DNA of 47,045 nucleotides. Origin: Carboxylicivirga sp. GTDB taxonomy: Bacteria > Bacteroidota > Bacteroidia > Bacteroidales > Marinilabiliaceae. A program made the position numbers and the translations under genes. Position 1 is the first letter of the stretch, and every line of letters begins with the position of its first letter. The notes below the pieces were generated by a model. It saw only the letters and a list, made by a program, of their open reading frames with translations. It made no database searches and was not told the DNA's origin. Shown piece after piece: positions 34,712 to 43,109 of the stretch. Where the stretch lies: contig JAOARW010000045.1 in assembly GCA_025210475.1 (NCBI GenBank), positions 1 through 47,045 on the forward strand, given 5' to 3'.

Positions 34712-35053
34712 ATGAAAAAACTTAGCGATTTATTGCAAATAACACGATACGGAATGGGCTCAGGCGATAGTGACCTGGCTCTTCAATTATTGGGTAATTA
34801 CCTGAGAATAATCAATGATGACAACCGACTTCCTTCGTTTATTGTATTTTATAACGAAGGTGTAAAAGTACTTAACGAAGACAGCCCTGTTAAAGAGCAA
34901 TTGATTAATCTGGAGATAAAAGGGGTGAAACTAATTGCCTGTGGCACTTGCCTGAACCACTATCAGATAAACGAACCAATTGCGGGCATTAAAGGCACCA
35001 TGCCCGATATCATTACTTTGCAAAGTGATGCCGAAAAGGTGATTAATTTATAG
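34712..35053 (+). CDS. DsrE-like protein related to the YedF C-terminal domain
   Basis: 113-residue cytosolic protein. Pattern: YGMGSGDSDLALQLLGNYLRII at 13-34, LPSFIVFYNEGVKVLNEDS at 40-58, GVKLIACGTCLNHYQI at 70-85 and MPDIITLQSDAEKVINL at the end. This matches the DsrE-type C-terminal domain of YedF, a protein linked to selenium or sulfur metabolism. Cys in ACGTCLNHY would be the sulfur- or selenium-handling residues. The N-terminal TusA-like domain of full YedF is missing, and no selD/selA partner is nearby. The role is unknown. A terminator follows. Confidence 0.82.
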   Translation: MKKLSDLLQITRYGMGSGDSDLALQLLGNYLRIINDDNRLPSFIVFYNEGVKVLNEDSPVKEQLINLEIKGVKLIACGTCLNHYQINEPIAGIKGTMPDIITLQSDAEKVINL

Positions 35054-35085
35054 AACCAATCGGGTATTATAACAAGAATTGATAG

Positions 35086-35126
35086 AAAAGCACAAGCTTA
35101 AATTAACGAACTAGGCTGTGCTTTTT
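35086..35126 (+). terminator. Terminator of the DsrE-like gene
   Basis: AAAAGCACA pairs with TGTGCTTTT (9 bp), extended by AGC/GC inside with a bulge, and is followed by a T-run, 32 bases after the stop codon. Confidence 0.7.
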
Positions 35127-35344
35127 ATACGTAATTTGAATTTCCCCTGTTATTCGGGGCAGGTAATGTAATTTTTGGAGAATATTTTAAGCAAGCTTAG
35201 CATGGTCTTCATACTTAAATCTTGATCCTTTTCTGACTTATCCAGGTTAGGCAGTTTGCTTATTTTGGAATCTTTGACTAATTAAAATTAGCATTATTTT
35301 TTCTTTATTATAAGAGCAATCCGCTATAAACCTGATAAAAAGCA
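35127..35344. other. Intergenic stretch with a possible coding remnant
   Basis: Part of the 348-base gap between the DsrE-like gene and folD. On the minus strand 35150-35281 stays open for 43 codons and reads KISKLPNLDKSEKDQDLS then SLLKIFSKNYITCPE before a stop, but it has no start or upstream extension. It may be the tail of a decayed gene or chance. CTAATT/AATTAG at 35278-35291 forms a small hairpin. Confidence 0.3.
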
Positions 35345-35378
35345 TTAAAAAAGCCCATTTTCATCATGAAAATGGGCT
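35345..35378 (-). terminator. Terminator of folD
   Basis: Minus strand AGCCCATTTTCA pairs perfectly with TGAAAATGGGCT (12 bp, loop of 3) and is followed by TTTTT. It lies 23 bases after the folD stop. Confidence 0.9.
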
Positions 35379-35401
35379 ACTATTATTTGGAGTGAAATAA
35401 A

Positions 35402-36283
35402 TTATTTATATATCTCTTTCTTTGCCGATTTAAGGGTATTAATAATTAACGAAGTAATTGTCATTGGCCCTACTCCTCCCGGAACCGGTGTAATGAAAGA
35501 ACATTTTGGCGCTACTTCATCAAATAACACATCGCCTTTTAAGCGCCATCCTGATTTGGTATCTGTAGCAGGCACGCGTGTCGTTCCAACATCAATTACC
35601 ACAGCCCCTTCTTTCACCATATCGCCTTTCACAAAGCCAGGTGCTCCGATAGCAGCAATAATAATATCAGCATCCAGACATAATTCTTTAAGATTAGCTG
35701 TGCGGCTGTGTGCCACAGTTACAGTTGCGTTACCCGGATTTCCCTTTTGCGATAACAACACACTCATTGGACGCCCCACAATGTTGCTTCGCCCAATAAC
35801 CACCACGTGCTTGCCCGATGTTTCAATCTCGTAACGCTTGAGCAATTCCATTATGCCCTGTGGCGTTGCCGAAATAAAAGCCGGCATACCAATGGTCATA
35901 CGCCCTACATTTACCGGATGAAAACCATCGACATCTTTACGTGGATCAATGGTTTCGTTAACTTTATCTTCATTAATGTGCTTTGGCAATGGCAACTGTA
36001 CAATAAATCCATCAATATCCGGATCGTTATTCAGTTCTTTTACCTTGCTCAATAATTCTTCCTCTGTTACATCCTCTTCGTAGCGAATCAGGCTTGATTT
36101 AAAACCCACTTCTTCACAGGCCTTCATTTTGCCCGAAACATATGATTCACTACCACCATCGTGGCCAACCAATATGGCTGCCAGGTGAGGAATTTTACCA
36201 CCGTTGGCTTTAATCGCCTCTACTTCGGCAGCAATTTCTTTGCGTACTTCTTTAGATGTTAGTTTTCCATCAATCAGTTGCAT
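35402..36283 (-). CDS. folD: Bifunctional methylenetetrahydrofolate dehydrogenase/methenyltetrahydrofolate cyclohydrolase
   Basis: Cytosolic NADP-dependent enzyme that interconverts 5,10-methylene-, methenyl- and 10-formyl-tetrahydrofolate. The 293 residues are normal. The catalytic region reads [15 protein letters not shown] (Y48, K52), [13 protein letters not shown] (91-103) and [13 protein letters not shown] (113-125). The nucleotide-binding motif is [11 protein letters not shown] (164-174). The C-terminal [10 protein letters not shown] completes the family signature. It uses the methylene group that GcvT and serine hydroxymethyltransferase supply. It is transcribed alone from a promoter located inside the ffh terminator region. 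Confidence 0.97.
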   Translation of the reverse strand: MQLIDGKLTSKEVRKEIAAEVEAIKANGGKIPHLAAILVGHDGGSESYVSGKMKACEEVGFKSSLIRYEEDVTEEELLSKVKELNNDPDIDGFIVQLPLPKHINEDKVNETIDPRKDVDGFHPVNVGRMTIGMPAFISATPQGIMELLKRYEIETSGKHVVVIGRSNIVGRPMSVLLSQKGNPGNATVTVAHSRTANLKELCLDADIIIAAIGAPGFVKGDMVKEGAVVIDVGTTRVPATDTKSGWRLKGDVLFDEVAPKCSFITPVPGGVGPMTITSLIINTLKSAKKEIYK

Positions 36284-36378
36284 GGTTATCGATTTAGGGG
36301 TTCATATAAAAATAGTATGTTAGATATTAGTCAGCAGACCGTAATTAAATACATAGCGTCAAAAACAAACTTCACTAA

Positions 36379-36408
36379 CAAATGTATGTATAAAAAAAGA
36401 AGCACAAA
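36379..36408 (-). promoter_or_regulatory. Promoter of folD overlapping the ffh terminator
   Basis: Minus strand TTTG (plus 36405-36408), 18-base spacer, then TACATTTG (plus 36379-36386), an exact -7 match. The -33 half sits in the loop and stem of the ffh terminator. The predicted leader is about 90 bases. Confidence 0.65.
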
Positions 36409-36418
36409 TGTGCTTCTC
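36392..36418 (-). terminator. Terminator of ffh
   Basis: Minus strand GAAGCACA pairs with TGTGCTTC (8 bp, very short loop) followed by seven T, 18 bases after the ffh stop. Confidence 0.87.
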
Positions 36419-36435
36419 TTCTCAAAGTTCTTTAT

Positions 36436-37773
36436 TTATCGACGGCGTCCCATGGGCATTTTACCCATCATCTTGCCCATTTTATTTCCTGTTGTCATCA
36501 TCTTCATGACCTTGCGCGTGTCATCAAATTGCTTAATCAGACGATTCACTTCCTGAATGCTGGTTCCACTACCAGCGGCAATTCGTTTCTTACGGCTTCC
36601 GTTGATAATGCCCGGTTGCTCACGCTCTGCCGGTGTCATCGAACGAATAATCGCTTCGATACCTTTAAAAGCATCATCGTCAAAATCGATGTTCTTAAGC
36701 ATCTTACCCATTCCTGGTATCATGGCAGCCAAATCTTTCAGGTTACCCATCTTTTTGATTTGCTGAATCTGCTTTAAGAAATCATCAAAGTTAAACTGGT
36801 TTTTGGCAATCTTCTTTTGCAGCTTGCGGGCTTCTTCTTCGTCGTATTGCTCCTGGGCACGTTCTACAAGCGAAACAATATCACCCATTCCCAATATACG
36901 GTCGGCCATACGATTCGGGTGGAAAACATCCAATGCTTCCATCTTTTCGCCGGTACCAACAAACTTAATTGGTTTGTTTACAACACTTCGGATTGATAAG
37001 GCCGCACCACCACGTGTATCACCATCCAGTTTGGTAAGCACAACCCCGTCGAAATCTAACCGATCATTAAATTCCTTGGCAGTATTAACAGCATCCTGAC
37101 CAGTCATGGAGTCAACCACAAACAGAATCTCATCGGGATTAACAGCCTTTTTAACGGCCGAAATCTCTTCCATCATCTGCTCGTCAATGGCCAAACGACC
37201 CGCGGTATCAATAATCACAACATCGTGTGCACCTTTCTTGGCCAGCTTAACACCATCTTTGGCCAGCTTAACCGGATCTTTACAACCCTCTTCGGTATAT
37301 ACGGTAGCTCCAATCTGTTCGCCCAGTACCTGCAGCTGGTTAATCGCTGCCGGACGGTAAACATCACCGGCCACCAATAATGGATTTTTGCTACGCTTGG
37401 TTTTTAACAGGTTAGCCAATTTACCGGTAAATGTTGTTTTACCTGAACCTTGCAAACCGGCAATCAAGATAATGCTCGGACTGTTTTTAAGGTTGATATC
37501 CGTTGATGTACCTCCCATTAAAACCGCCAGTTCATCATGAACCAGCTTCACCATCATCTCACCTGGCTTAACAGCATTCAGTACATTTTGGCCCATGGCC
37601 TTTGTCTTCACTGTTTCGGTAAAGGTTTTGGCAGTTTTATAGTTAACATCGGCATCCAACAATGCACGTCGAACATCCTTAAGTGTCTCTGCAATATTTA
37701 GTTCGGTGATTTTACTTTCACCTTTCAGTAGTTTAAATGACCTCTCCAGCCTTTCGCTCAGATTCTCAAACAT
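36436..37773 (-). CDS. ffh: Signal recognition particle GTPase (SRP54)
   Basis: Protein of the signal recognition particle; it binds signal sequences of nascent proteins and brings them to FtsY at the membrane. The 445 residues have the N domain (1-90), the G domain with GLQGSGKTT (106-114), DVYRPAA, DTAGR and TKLDGD, and the Met-rich M domain from about residue 300 with the RNA-binding SGTSIQEVNRLIKQFD. The C-terminus MGKMMGKMPMGRRR is typical. The 4.5S RNA gene was not seen in the window. Confidence 0.97.
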   Translation of the reverse strand: MFENLSERLERSFKLLKGESKITELNIAETLKDVRRALLDADVNYKTAKTFTETVKTKAMGQNVLNAVKPGEMMVKLVHDELAVLMGGTSTDINLKNSPSIILIAGLQGSGKTTFTGKLANLLKTKRSKNPLLVAGDVYRPAAINQLQVLGEQIGATVYTEEGCKDPVKLAKDGVKLAKKGAHDVVIIDTAGRLAIDEQMMEEISAVKKAVNPDEILFVVDSMTGQDAVNTAKEFNDRLDFDGVVLTKLDGDTRGGAALSIRSVVNKPIKFVGTGEKMEALDVFHPNRMADRILGMGDIVSLVERAQEQYDEEEARKLQKKIAKNQFNFDDFLKQIQQIKKMGNLKDLAAMIPGMGKMLKNIDFDDDAFKGIEAIIRSMTPAEREQPGIINGSRKKRIAAGSGTSIQEVNRLIKQFDDTRKVMKMMTTGNKMGKMMGKMPMGRRR

Positions 37774-37798
37774 TCCTGTAACTATTTTAAATTTGCTG

Positions 37799-37806
37799 CA
37801 AAAATA
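37799..37806 (-). promoter_or_regulatory. -7 element TATTTTTG before ffh
   Basis: Exact TAnnTTTG on the minus strand, 25 bases before the ffh ATG, for a leader of about 20 bases. No -33 TTTG at the right distance. The next 236 bases (37807-38042) show no feature. Confidence 0.5.
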
Positions 37807-38042
37807 AAAAATTAAAAGAGATTGTAGATAGAATTATTACTATATATCAAGCGAATAAGTTAAAGAAACCGTTTTTCTTTTAACCATATTCCTTTTTACT
37901 CACTATATAACACTGTTTATCTGAATAATACAAAGCCATCGTACCACAACATACATTGCTCTATGGCTCTTAATTTCTTCGAAAAAAAATATATAATGTT
38001 GTTATTGCCTATGTTTGGTATGCTTCAAGCAAAATAAAAGCT

Positions 38043-38108
38043 TATTTTTGCATGATTAAGAATCTTAATGGATTCTTTTCTAATTACAAATATTCTAATC
38101 TATTAGAA
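38043..38108 (+). promoter_or_regulatory. Promoter and two palindromes before the export operon
   Basis: TATTTTTG (38043-38050) is an exact -7 element. ATTAAGAATCTTAAT (38055-38069), a perfect 15-base palindrome, covers the expected transcription start. TTCTAATCTATTAGAA (38093-38108), with 7-base arms, ends 7 bases before the ATG. They could be operators or leader structure. Confidence 0.45.
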
Positions 38109-38115
38109 CAAACAG

Positions 38116-38931
38116 ATGATTAAAAATAAAGGCATCTGCCAAACCAAACTACGCAACCTGGTGAAAATAAATACACTTGGCATCCTCCTTTCGATTATTC
38201 TTGTTACAGGATGTATCCCCCAGAAAGAATATGTATTATTGCAGGATAAAAGTTCGGATAAGAACTATCAGAATCCCTACAAAGAATTAAGCAATATAAC
38301 CGACAAATATTATTTGCAACCCAACGATTACCTTTTCATCAATGTATCGACTCCTGATCCTAAGATTTCGGAGTTCTTCAATCAGTCTGGTGGCACGAAC
38401 ATGAATAACCAACGTAATCAGAATTTTTTCTATTACCAGATTGATGATTCGATGAATATCGATTTTCCTTATGTTGGTTTAATCAACCTGGATGGATGCA
38501 ATGTAAAAATGGGAAAAGTAAAGGTTGAAAAAGCACTTGAACCATTTTTGAAAGAATATAACCTGACTTTTAAATTAGCTTCAAATACTTTCACGGCATT
38601 AGGCGAGTTCAGAAGCCAAGGTGTTATCACCATGCAGAAGGAACAAATTACCATTTTTGAGGCCGTTGCCATGGCAGGCGGTGTAACACCATTTGGTAAG
38701 CAACGAAAGCTTCTCCTGACCAGGCAACTACCCGAAGGTCCGGTCACCTATGAAATAGACTTAACGGATAAAAACATTGTTAATTCGGAGTATTATTATA
38801 TATATCCGAACGACATGATGTATGTAAGACCAATGAAAGCCAAACAGTTTGGCATTGGAGAATCATTCTCAATTGGTCTTATTACAACTGCGCTAGCCCT
38901 TTATCTGACCTTGCAATCTGTTATTAAGTAG
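38116..38931 (+). CDS. Wza-like polysaccharide export lipoprotein
   Basis: 271-residue outer-membrane export protein of the polysaccharide_export/SLBB family. A lipobox VTGC places lipid on C33. The export domain begins at YYLQPNDYLFINVSTPDPKISEFF; the SLBB-like part covers KLASNTFTALGEFRSQGVITMQKEQITIFEAVAMAGGVTPFGKQRKLLLTRQ; and YYIYPNDMMYVRPMKA precedes a C-terminal hydrophobic helix (about 249-268). This compact form with a C-terminal membrane segment is usual in Bacteroidota. It pairs with the Wzc-like kinase 5 bases downstream; both export a capsule or exopolysaccharide. No glycosyltransferase, flippase or polymerase gene follows. Confidence 0.9.
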   Translation: MIKNKGICQTKLRNLVKINTLGILLSIILVTGCIPQKEYVLLQDKSSDKNYQNPYKELSNITDKYYLQPNDYLFINVSTPDPKISEFFNQSGGTNMNNQRNQNFFYYQIDDSMNIDFPYVGLINLDGCNVKMGKVKVEKALEPFLKEYNLTFKLASNTFTALGEFRSQGVITMQKEQITIFEAVAMAGGVTPFGKQRKLLLTRQLPEGPVTYEIDLTDKNIVNSEYYYIYPNDMMYVRPMKAKQFGIGESFSIGLITTALALYLTLQSVIK

Positions 38932-38936
38932 AACTT

Positions 38937-41333
38937 ATGTCGCCCGAAATAAATAATTCCAATCCTAACAACACCTTATTTAATTTAGACCTTAAACGCT
39001 ACATTCAGGATTTAATGCGCTTTTGGTGGTTGTTCGCCATCACTGTCCCAATTAGTCTTGTTAGTGTTTACATGGCTCACCGCTACATTCATCCGGTGCA
39101 TAGTGCAACCATTACCCTGTTGATGGAAGAACAGAGTGATAACCGCACACAGGCAGACATCATGAAAGGTTTTGGCTTAACTCCCGGACAAAGAAGTGTC
39201 GATAACCAGATTGCTATTTTAACTTCGTGGGACATTGTACAGCAAACAATCGATCAGCTTGATTTTCATGTTAGCTATTTTGCCGAGGGACGACTGAAAA
39301 ACACGGAGATGTATCGTAATGCCAACTACGTTGTGCAATTCGATTCAACCCATCCGCAGGTAATTAATACACCAATCTACGTTACTCCTCTTAACAGCAG
39401 ACAATGTAAGGTTCGAATTGAAAGCGAAGCAGCGGGGCAAACAATTGTTTATGATGGGAATAAAAGTGGTGGCTCTGTTGGCCCTATTTCATTTGAGAAA
39501 ACGGTTAACTATAATGAAATTGTTAAAACTCCCTGGGCTTGCTTTTCAATAAACCCTAAGAGTGCAAATTACAATTCAAGCATCGAACAATATTTTGTTT
39601 TTAACCGAACTCACGACCTTGCTGCCCAGTTTAAAAGTCGCTTAAGAGCACAATTACCCAATGAAGGCTCCTCAATTATAAGAGTTTCTATTACAGGAAA
39701 GAACAGCAATAAAAACATGGTGTTTTTAAATAAATTGGCCGAAGTTTTTATTTCAAACAACCTGGATCAGAAAAACTTAATTGCTACCAACACCATTCGG
39801 TTTATCAGCCAACAGCTGCTTGTTATTGCTGACACACTGCAACTAACCGGTTCTGAACTCAGCCAGTTTCGAACCGACAACCGCATCCAAAGTGTATCAG
39901 CCAAAGCAGAATACCTGTTTAACAGCATGCAGGAACTGGAACAAAATCTGACGCAACTGGAAATAAAGCGCAGCTATTTTAGTTATCTGAATGATTATTT
40001 CTCAAGCGAAATAAATAATGATAAGGTACTTGCCCCTGCCATGTATGAAACTGACAACAGTTTATTAAGTGAGCAGATAAAGTCCATTATGGAACTTAAT
40101 TCCAAACGACTTTCCATTATCGGTTCATACGCCCAGGACTTAAACATGACGAATAAGGATTTAATTAATCAAATCGATATTGCCCGTCAGACCTTATTAA
40201 AAACCATCAGTAGTCAGCTAAAGGTAATTGAAAGCAATAAGCTTCGCCTGATGACTGATAAAAGTAATATTGAAAAGGAACTATATGGCCTGCCTGAAAC
40301 GGAAAGACGCCTTTTGGGCATTGAACGTAAGTTTGAATTAAGCAACGAGGTATATACCTTTCTGCTCCGTAAGCAATCTGAAGCCCAAATACAGAAAGCT
40401 TCCAACACCCCCGATCACCAGGTACTGGAAAGCGCCAGGTATTCCGGTCAAGTATCGCCCAATAAAGCCGGTAATCAGAAAAAAGCATTGCTATTGGGTT
40501 TTATAATTCCTTTGGCATTTTTAGCACTTAGGCAATTGCTAAACAACAAAATACTGGACATTGAAGACATTGAACGCATCACAAGCCTGCCGGTTGTTGG
40601 CAACATTATACACAATTCAAAATCAGAAACCAACGTTGTTAAGCATCACCCTAAATCGGTGGCTACCGAAACGTTCAGGCGATTGCGAACACGCATTGAA
40701 TTTATGAATCGTGGTATCCAATCGCCAATTATCGGTGTAACGTCGTCCATGCCAGGCGAGGGAAAAACCTTTTGTGCACTTAACATGGCGGCAGCCTTTG
40801 CTTTAAGCGGCAAAAAAACTGCTTTGTTAGGCTTTGACCTTAGGAAGCCAGGCTTGAATAAGATATTTAAAAGTAAAGATGAAACGGGCATTTCTAACTA
40901 CCTGATTGGTCAGGTAAACTTTAAGGATATATTATGCGATTCGGGTCAGGAAAACCTCACGATTCTACCTACTGGCAACATTCCTCCTAATCCATCGGAG
41001 TTAATCAGCTCTGACAAAACCAAGGAACTGCTTGATCAGTTGCGCGCGATGTATGATATCATTATCATTGACACTCCCCCGATGGGTATTGTTTCCGATC
41101 CGTATTTATTAGCACGCCATACCGATACTCTAGTGTTTTTGGTAAGACAACAGCACACCATTAAAAATGTGTTGGCACAAACCATCAAAAACTTGCAGGA
41201 GGAAGACATTAACAATGTGGGGATTTTACTGAATGACATTCATGCGAAAAGAAGCAAATATGGCTATGGTTACGGCTATGGCTATGGTTACGGCTATGGT
41301 TACGGTTACGGACATGGTTATTACGAAGAATAA
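38937..41333 (+). CDS. Wzc-like tyrosine-protein kinase with Tyr-Gly tail
   Basis: 798-residue inner-membrane polysaccharide co-polymerase and bacterial tyrosine kinase. The Wzz-like part has a first membrane helix near 28-50 and a second near 520-540, with coiled coil between and the PETERRLLGIERKFELSNEVY segment before the second. The cytoplasmic kinase shows Walker A SSMPGEGKT (about 602-610), A' LLGFDLRKPG and B IIIIDTPPMG (about 704-713). In A' the first Asp of DxD is Gly. The C-terminus is a tyrosine cluster of nine Tyr-Gly pairs followed by HGYYEE, likely the autophosphorylation tail that controls chain length or export. Its coding DNA is a six-base repeat. Only the Wza-like gene is adjacent. 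Confidence 0.92.
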   Translation: MSPEINNSNPNNTLFNLDLKRYIQDLMRFWWLFAITVPISLVSVYMAHRYIHPVHSATITLLMEEQSDNRTQADIMKGFGLTPGQRSVDNQIAILTSWDIVQQTIDQLDFHVSYFAEGRLKNTEMYRNANYVVQFDSTHPQVINTPIYVTPLNSRQCKVRIESEAAGQTIVYDGNKSGGSVGPISFEKTVNYNEIVKTPWACFSINPKSANYNSSIEQYFVFNRTHDLAAQFKSRLRAQLPNEGSSIIRVSITGKNSNKNMVFLNKLAEVFISNNLDQKNLIATNTIRFISQQLLVIADTLQLTGSELSQFRTDNRIQSVSAKAEYLFNSMQELEQNLTQLEIKRSYFSYLNDYFSSEINNDKVLAPAMYETDNSLLSEQIKSIMELNSKRLSIIGSYAQDLNMTNKDLINQIDIARQTLLKTISSQLKVIESNKLRLMTDKSNIEKELYGLPETERRLLGIERKFELSNEVYTFLLRKQSEAQIQKASNTPDHQVLESARYSGQVSPNKAGNQKKALLLGFIIPLAFLALRQLLNNKILDIEDIERITSLPVVGNIIHNSKSETNVVKHHPKSVATETFRRLRTRIEFMNRGIQSPIIGVTSSMPGEGKTFCALNMAAAFALSGKKTALLGFDLRKPGLNKIFKSKDETGISNYLIGQVNFKDILCDSGQENLTILPTGNIPPNPSELISSDKTKELLDQLRAMYDIIIIDTPPMGIVSDPYLLARHTDTLVFLVRQQHTIKNVLAQTIKNLQEEDINNVGILLNDIHAKRSKYGYGYGYGYGYGYGYGYGHGYYEE
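41259..41312 (+). repeat. Hexanucleotide coding repeat TAyGGn, nine copies
   Basis: Nine TAT/TAC-GGC/GGT units encode nine Tyr-Gly pairs at the end of the Wzc-like kinase. Codon choice alternates, so units are not identical. Slippage by whole units would keep the frame and change the number of phosphorylatable Tyr. Confidence 0.85.
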
Positions 41334-41384
41334 AGCCTCAGGCATTATTTCTTTAATGTATTAATTAAAGAAATCATATAATTT

Positions 41385-41436
41385 ACAAGCCCCCAAAGGA
41401 AGTTATTAAAAACTGCTTTTGGGGGCTTGTCTTTTT
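41385..41436 (+). terminator. Terminator of the export operon
   Basis: ACAAGCCCCCAAA pairs perfectly with TTTGGGGGCTTGT (13 bp), then CTTTTT. It closes the two-gene unit 51 bases after the kinase stop. Confidence 0.92.
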
Positions 41437-41531
41437 CGTCTTCTAATTTATGATTTACACCGAATGGAGACTCAAGTTGATGAAAGCGTTTTGAATCCTG
41501 AGGAGTCTAACTCCTTCATACAATCTACCTG

Positions 41532-41669
41532 TATAATAAGGCACGAAGACTACGAATTTAAGATATTGAATATCTCTATTATTTAAGGGAATACGTCTTT
41601 ATTACCTAAGGGAAAGTCTCCCCATTACTTAAAGAGACACACAACTATTACATAAGAGGACTCTCTTCT
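41532..41669. repeat. Degenerate tandem repeat of about 23 bases
   Basis: Units begin at 41578, 41601, 41624 and 41647, exactly 23 bases apart. Each starts ATTA and has TAAG or TAAA near position 7. Two weaker units precede (from 41532 and 41555), with the TAAG core drifting by one or two bases. The stretch lies in the 483-base gap between the export operon and the decarboxylase operon and has no coding character. Upstream, AGGAGT-CTA-ACTCCT at 41501-41515 forms a small hairpin. Function unknown. Confidence 0.5.
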
Positions 41670-41716
41670 ACTACAACAGACAAAATCCGGAAAACCGGTG
41701 CACTGTTAGTAACAAC

Positions 41717-41745
41717 CTTTTCCAATGTTCAGAACTTTGGAAAAG
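41717..41745. repeat. 29-base near-perfect inverted repeat
   Basis: CTTTTCCAA and TTGGAAAAG (9-base arms) enclose TGTTCAGAACT, whose inner GTTC-A-GAAC is itself inverted. Only one position per arm is unpaired. No T-run follows, so an operator or folded RNA is as likely as a terminator. Confidence 0.5.
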
Positions 41746-41765
41746 AATAGGCCGTGCATAAATAA

Positions 41766-41791
41766 AGCCTGCAACACAAAGGCTGCAGGCT
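41766..41791 (-). terminator. Possible terminator of the decarboxylase operon
   Basis: AGCCTGCA pairs with TGCAGGCT (8 bp). On the minus strand it is followed by TTATTTAT, a weak T-rich tract, 26 bases after the beta subunit stop. Confidence 0.6.
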
Positions 41792-41816
41792 CTGATTATA
41801 GAGTTGTAATGTTTTA

Positions 41817-43070
41817 TTACATCAGGAATGATAACAAAATACCAGCTGCTACTGCAGAACCAATCACACCCGAAACATTAGGTGCCATGGCGTGCATTAA
41901 CAAGTGGTTGTTTGGATCATTTTTCAAACCTTCGTGCTGAACCACGCGGGCTGAATCAGGCACTGCAGATACACCCGCAGCTCCAATTAATGGATTGATT
42001 TTATTATCTCCTCTTAAGAATACATTCATTAAGCGGGCAAATAATAAACCACCGGCAGTTGCAACCATAAACGAAACTGCACCCAATCCGAAGATTTTTA
42101 GCGAAGCAGTCGTCAGGAAGTAATCGGCCTGTGTTGATGCACCAACAGTTATACCCAGTAAGATGGTTACAATGTTAATCATCGAATTACGAGCTGTATC
42201 TGCTAAACGCTCTGTTACACCAGATTCTTTCAACAAGTTTCCGAAGAACAACATACCTAATAATGGCAATGCTGATGGCGAAATAAAGGTTGTTAACAAC
42301 AAACCAATAATCGGGAACATGATCTTCTCTGTCTTCGATACGGCACGTGGCGGCTTCATCTTAATTGTGCGCTCGTGCTTAGGTATGATTAAGCGCATAA
42401 TTGGTGGTTGAATAACCGGCACCAAAGCCATATATGAATATGCCGCAATGGCAATTGCACCCATCAATGTTGGTGCTAACTTAGATGATAAGAAGATTGC
42501 CGTTGGACCATCTGCTCCCCCAATAATACCAATTGCACCAGCCTCTTGAGGCGTAAAGCCCATGGCCGAAGCACCTAAGAAAGTAGCAAAGATACCTACC
42601 TGAGCTGCTGCTCCAAGAATCATTAACTTAGGATTCGATATCAGGGATGAAAAATCAGTCATCGCACCAATTCCCAGGAAGATTAATGGTGGATAAACCC
42701 CCTGTTGCACACCAAAATATAGGTAGTTTAATACAGAACCTTCTTCGTAAAGTCCAATTTTGTAGCCGGCTAAGAAAGGAACATTACCTAAAATAACACC
42801 GGTACCAATTGGAATTAACAAAAGTGGTTCATAATCGTATTTAATAGCCAGGAAAATAAAGAATAAACCAACACCAATCATTATAAAATTAGTGAAATGC
42901 GCATTGGCAAATCCGGTAAAATTCCAAAACGTCTGCAAACCATTTGTTGCATGATCTACAAAAGTATCCCCTGCTCCTGGTCCTGCAGCAAATGCTTCAA
43001 AACCGCCTCCAATAAATTGAAGACTGAATAAAAGCGACAAAACCGCAAAAAGAGTGATAATTCTTTTCAT
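41817..43070 (-). CDS. Na+-translocating decarboxylase beta subunit (MmdB/OadB family)
   Basis: Polytopic inner-membrane protein of 417 residues that decarboxylates carboxybiotin and exports Na+. The signature GGADGPTAIFLSSKLAP (184-200) holds the conserved Asp (D187) of the Na+ and carboxybiotin site; VIQPPIMRLI follows the next membrane helices, and the C-terminal part (PLIGAAGVSAVPDSARVVQHEG) is conserved. An extra N-terminal segment of about 30 residues resembles a signal sequence (FEAFAAGPGAGD), as in some Bacteroidota members. It is the last gene of the operon, 39 bases after the biotin carrier gene. Substrate is assigned from the operon, not from this subunit. Confidence 0.93.
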   Translation of the reverse strand: MKRIITLFAVLSLLFSLQFIGGGFEAFAAGPGAGDTFVDHATNGLQTFWNFTGFANAHFTNFIMIGVGLFFIFLAIKYDYEPLLLIPIGTGVILGNVPFLAGYKIGLYEEGSVLNYLYFGVQQGVYPPLIFLGIGAMTDFSSLISNPKLMILGAAAQVGIFATFLGASAMGFTPQEAGAIGIIGGADGPTAIFLSSKLAPTLMGAIAIAAYSYMALVPVIQPPIMRLIIPKHERTIKMKPPRAVSKTEKIMFPIIGLLLTTFISPSALPLLGMLFFGNLLKESGVTERLADTARNSMINIVTILLGITVGASTQADYFLTTASLKIFGLGAVSFMVATAGGLLFARLMNVFLRGDNKINPLIGAAGVSAVPDSARVVQHEGLKNDPNNHLLMHAMAPNVSGVIGSAVAAGILLSFLM

Positions 43071-43109
43071 AATTAATTTTTAAAGAATGGTAAGTCAAAA
43101 GTGCTTTGA

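Noticed and set aside
41259..41669. CRISPR array
   Set aside because: The repeats are a coding hexamer and degenerate 23-mers without spacers; no cas gene is present.
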